NCBI GenBank assembly: GCA_028288395.1
Contig: JAQBNV010000592.1
Coordinates: 1-6,892 of the forward strand
DNA: 6,892 nucleotides
Direction of reading: 5' to 3'
Source: Adhaeribacter sp.
Lineage (GTDB): Bacteria > Bacteroidota > Bacteroidia > Cytophagales > Hymenobacteraceae
This document shows positions 6,494 through 6,892 of the stretch, one piece after another (position 1 is the first letter of the stretch; every line of letters begins with the position of its first letter). The position numbers and the translations under genes were made by a program. The notes below the pieces were generated by a model, which saw nothing but the letters and a program-made list of their open reading frames with translations, was not told where the DNA came from and did not search any database.

Positions 6494-6709
6494 TTGTTTG
6501 TAGCAGTAAAGCATGGCAAATACTGCGTTCCAAAAGAACAAATTAATGCTATTACATCAACACTACATAAAGCTATAAACGATCAAAGAAAAAGCCTTGA
6601 GTCTTTAGAACATTTACTTTTTGAAATTGAATCAGGTACCATAACCCCCGCCAAGAAACGCGGTGGTTACCGGGGACGCAAGAAAAAAGATCAGGCCCAG
6701 GAATCATAA
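6494..6709 (+). CDS. Small basic hypothetical protein (71 aa)
   Basis: I do not recognise the family. The frame starts with TTG, right after an in-frame TAG at 6491-6493, and contains no internal ATG, so either the protein really uses a TTG start or the 5' end of the gene has been lost or altered. Residues about 15-50 are charged and likely helical (Q-I-N-A-I-T-S-T-L-H-K..., S-L-E-S-L-E-H-L-L-F-E-I-E). The C-terminal 20 residues are strongly basic (A-K-K-R-G-G-Y-R-G-R-K-K-K), similar in feel to an AT-hook or other nucleic-acid-binding tail, though the canonical G-R-P core is missing. A strong intrinsic terminator begins three bases after the stop codon, which argues that this is a real transcription unit end. 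Role unknown; DNA or RNA binding is only an inference from the charge. Confidence 0.55.
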   Translation: MFVAVKHGKYCVPKEQINAITSTLHKAINDQRKSLESLEHLLFEIESGTITPAKKRGGYRGRKKKDQAQES

Positions 6710-6711
6710 AG

Positions 6712-6739
6712 AAAAGGGAGCAGTTTATGCTCCCTTTTT
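6712..6739 (+). terminator. Intrinsic terminator after the small basic protein gene
   Basis: An 11-bp perfect stem pairs 6712-6722 (AAAAGGGAGCA) with 6728-6738 (TGCTCCCTTTT) around the 5-nt loop GTTTA, and the 3' arm runs into a T-tract ending at 6739. It starts three bases after the TAA at 6707-6709. The A-tract on the other side means it could also act on transcripts coming from the right. Confidence 0.88.
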
Positions 6740-6750
6740 ACTTTTAAGTA

Positions 6751-6892
6751 ACGGGACAAAATTAGATTGAATTGTGTTTACTACTCATTATGGGCAAGAT
6801 ACGGGTAGTGGCATTAAAAGAAAAGGAACGTGAGGCCTTGGAGGAAGGTCTTCGGAGCGGCAAGAGTCATGCTTTTCGTAAGAACTGTCAAT
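6751..6892 (+). mobile_element. Left end of an IS630-type insertion sequence (truncated by window edge)
   Basis: The reading frame at 6790 resembles the N-terminus of IS630-family transposases, so an insertion sequence probably begins between the terminator at 6739 and that start codon. IS630 elements insert at TA dinucleotides; TA at 6749-6750 followed by ACGGGACAAAATTAG is a plausible boundary, but without the right end the terminal inverted repeat cannot be verified. The left limit is therefore approximate. Confidence 0.45.
6790..6892 (+). CDS. IS630-type transposase, N-terminal fragment (cut by window edge)
   Basis: An ATG at 6790 opens a frame that runs off the window after 34 codons without a stop. 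The peptide begins M-G-K-I-R-V-V-A-L and continues E-R-E-A-L-E-E-G-L-R-S-G-K-S-H-A-F-R-K-N-C-Q. This matches the usual start of IS630-family transposases and their helix-turn-helix N-terminal proteins, with an 'L-(x)-E-R-x-x-L-E...R-x-G...R-K/R-x-C-Q' pattern preceding the HTH. The catalytic DDE domain would lie outside the window, so I cannot tell whether the gene is intact or split in two frames, as is common in this family. An in-frame TTG at 6772 is an alternative start; ATG is preferred. Confidence 0.7.
   Translation, partial: MGKIRVVALKEKEREALEEGLRSGKSHAFRKNCQ

Noticed and set aside
6489..6496. TATAGTTG as a -7 promoter element for the small basic protein gene
   Set aside because: One mismatch to TAnnTTTG, and it overlaps the TTG start codon, so it could not drive that start.
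1..6892. CRISPR array, tRNA/rRNA genes or a recognisable defence system
   Set aside because: No regularly spaced repeat array of CRISPR size, no cloverleaf-like or rRNA-like segments, and no nuclease, toxin-antitoxin or restriction gene signatures were seen.

Overview
The window looks like chromosomal DNA from a Bacteroidota bacterium, most likely the Cytophagales/Hymenobacteraceae side (Adhaeribacter- or Pontibacter-like; the genus is a guess). Supporting signs are AT-rich intergenic DNA around moderate-GC genes, start codons without Shine-Dalgarno sequences, three exported proteins with short N-terminal signal peptides ending in A-Q or A-A, and a textbook Bacteroidota promoter (TTTG, 19 bp, TATTTTTG) at 5487-5517.

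Layout. Positions 1-303 are non-coding and hold a short phased repeat. A plus-strand gene (304-1887) encodes an exported protein with an N-terminal concanavalin-like domain and a C-terminal TolB-like beta-propeller. It converges on a minus-strand pair that ends at a strong terminator (2161-2206). The promoter-proximal gene of the pair (3207-4844) encodes an exported AGE/cellobiose 2-epimerase-family enzyme with a C-terminal fibronectin-III domain. The distal gene (2270-3133) encodes an exported TIM-barrel sugar isomerase/epimerase-like protein. About 730 bp without a recognisable gene follow, with a few inverted repeats. Next comes a plus-strand stand-alone H-NOX haem protein (about 5572-6114), a likely nitric oxide sensor. 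After a 379-bp gap there is a small basic hypothetical protein (6494-6709) with its own intrinsic terminator (6712-6739). The right edge cuts into the start of an IS630-type transposase (6790 onward).

How the genes fit together. The two minus-strand enzymes are 73 bp apart, in the same orientation, both exported, and both of sugar-isomerising folds, so they probably form an operon that remodels sugars outside the cytoplasm. The exported propeller protein may belong to the same cell-envelope functions, but nothing in the sequence ties it to the operon. The H-NOX gene is an orphan here: no histidine kinase, cyclase or diguanylate enzyme lies beside it within the window. I found no tRNA, rRNA, CRISPR array or defence system. 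Most of the window reads as ordinary genome. The points most worth a second look are the H-NOX gene (non-ATG start, promoter overlapping the longest open frame, apolar distal pocket) and the two-domain AGE epimerase.
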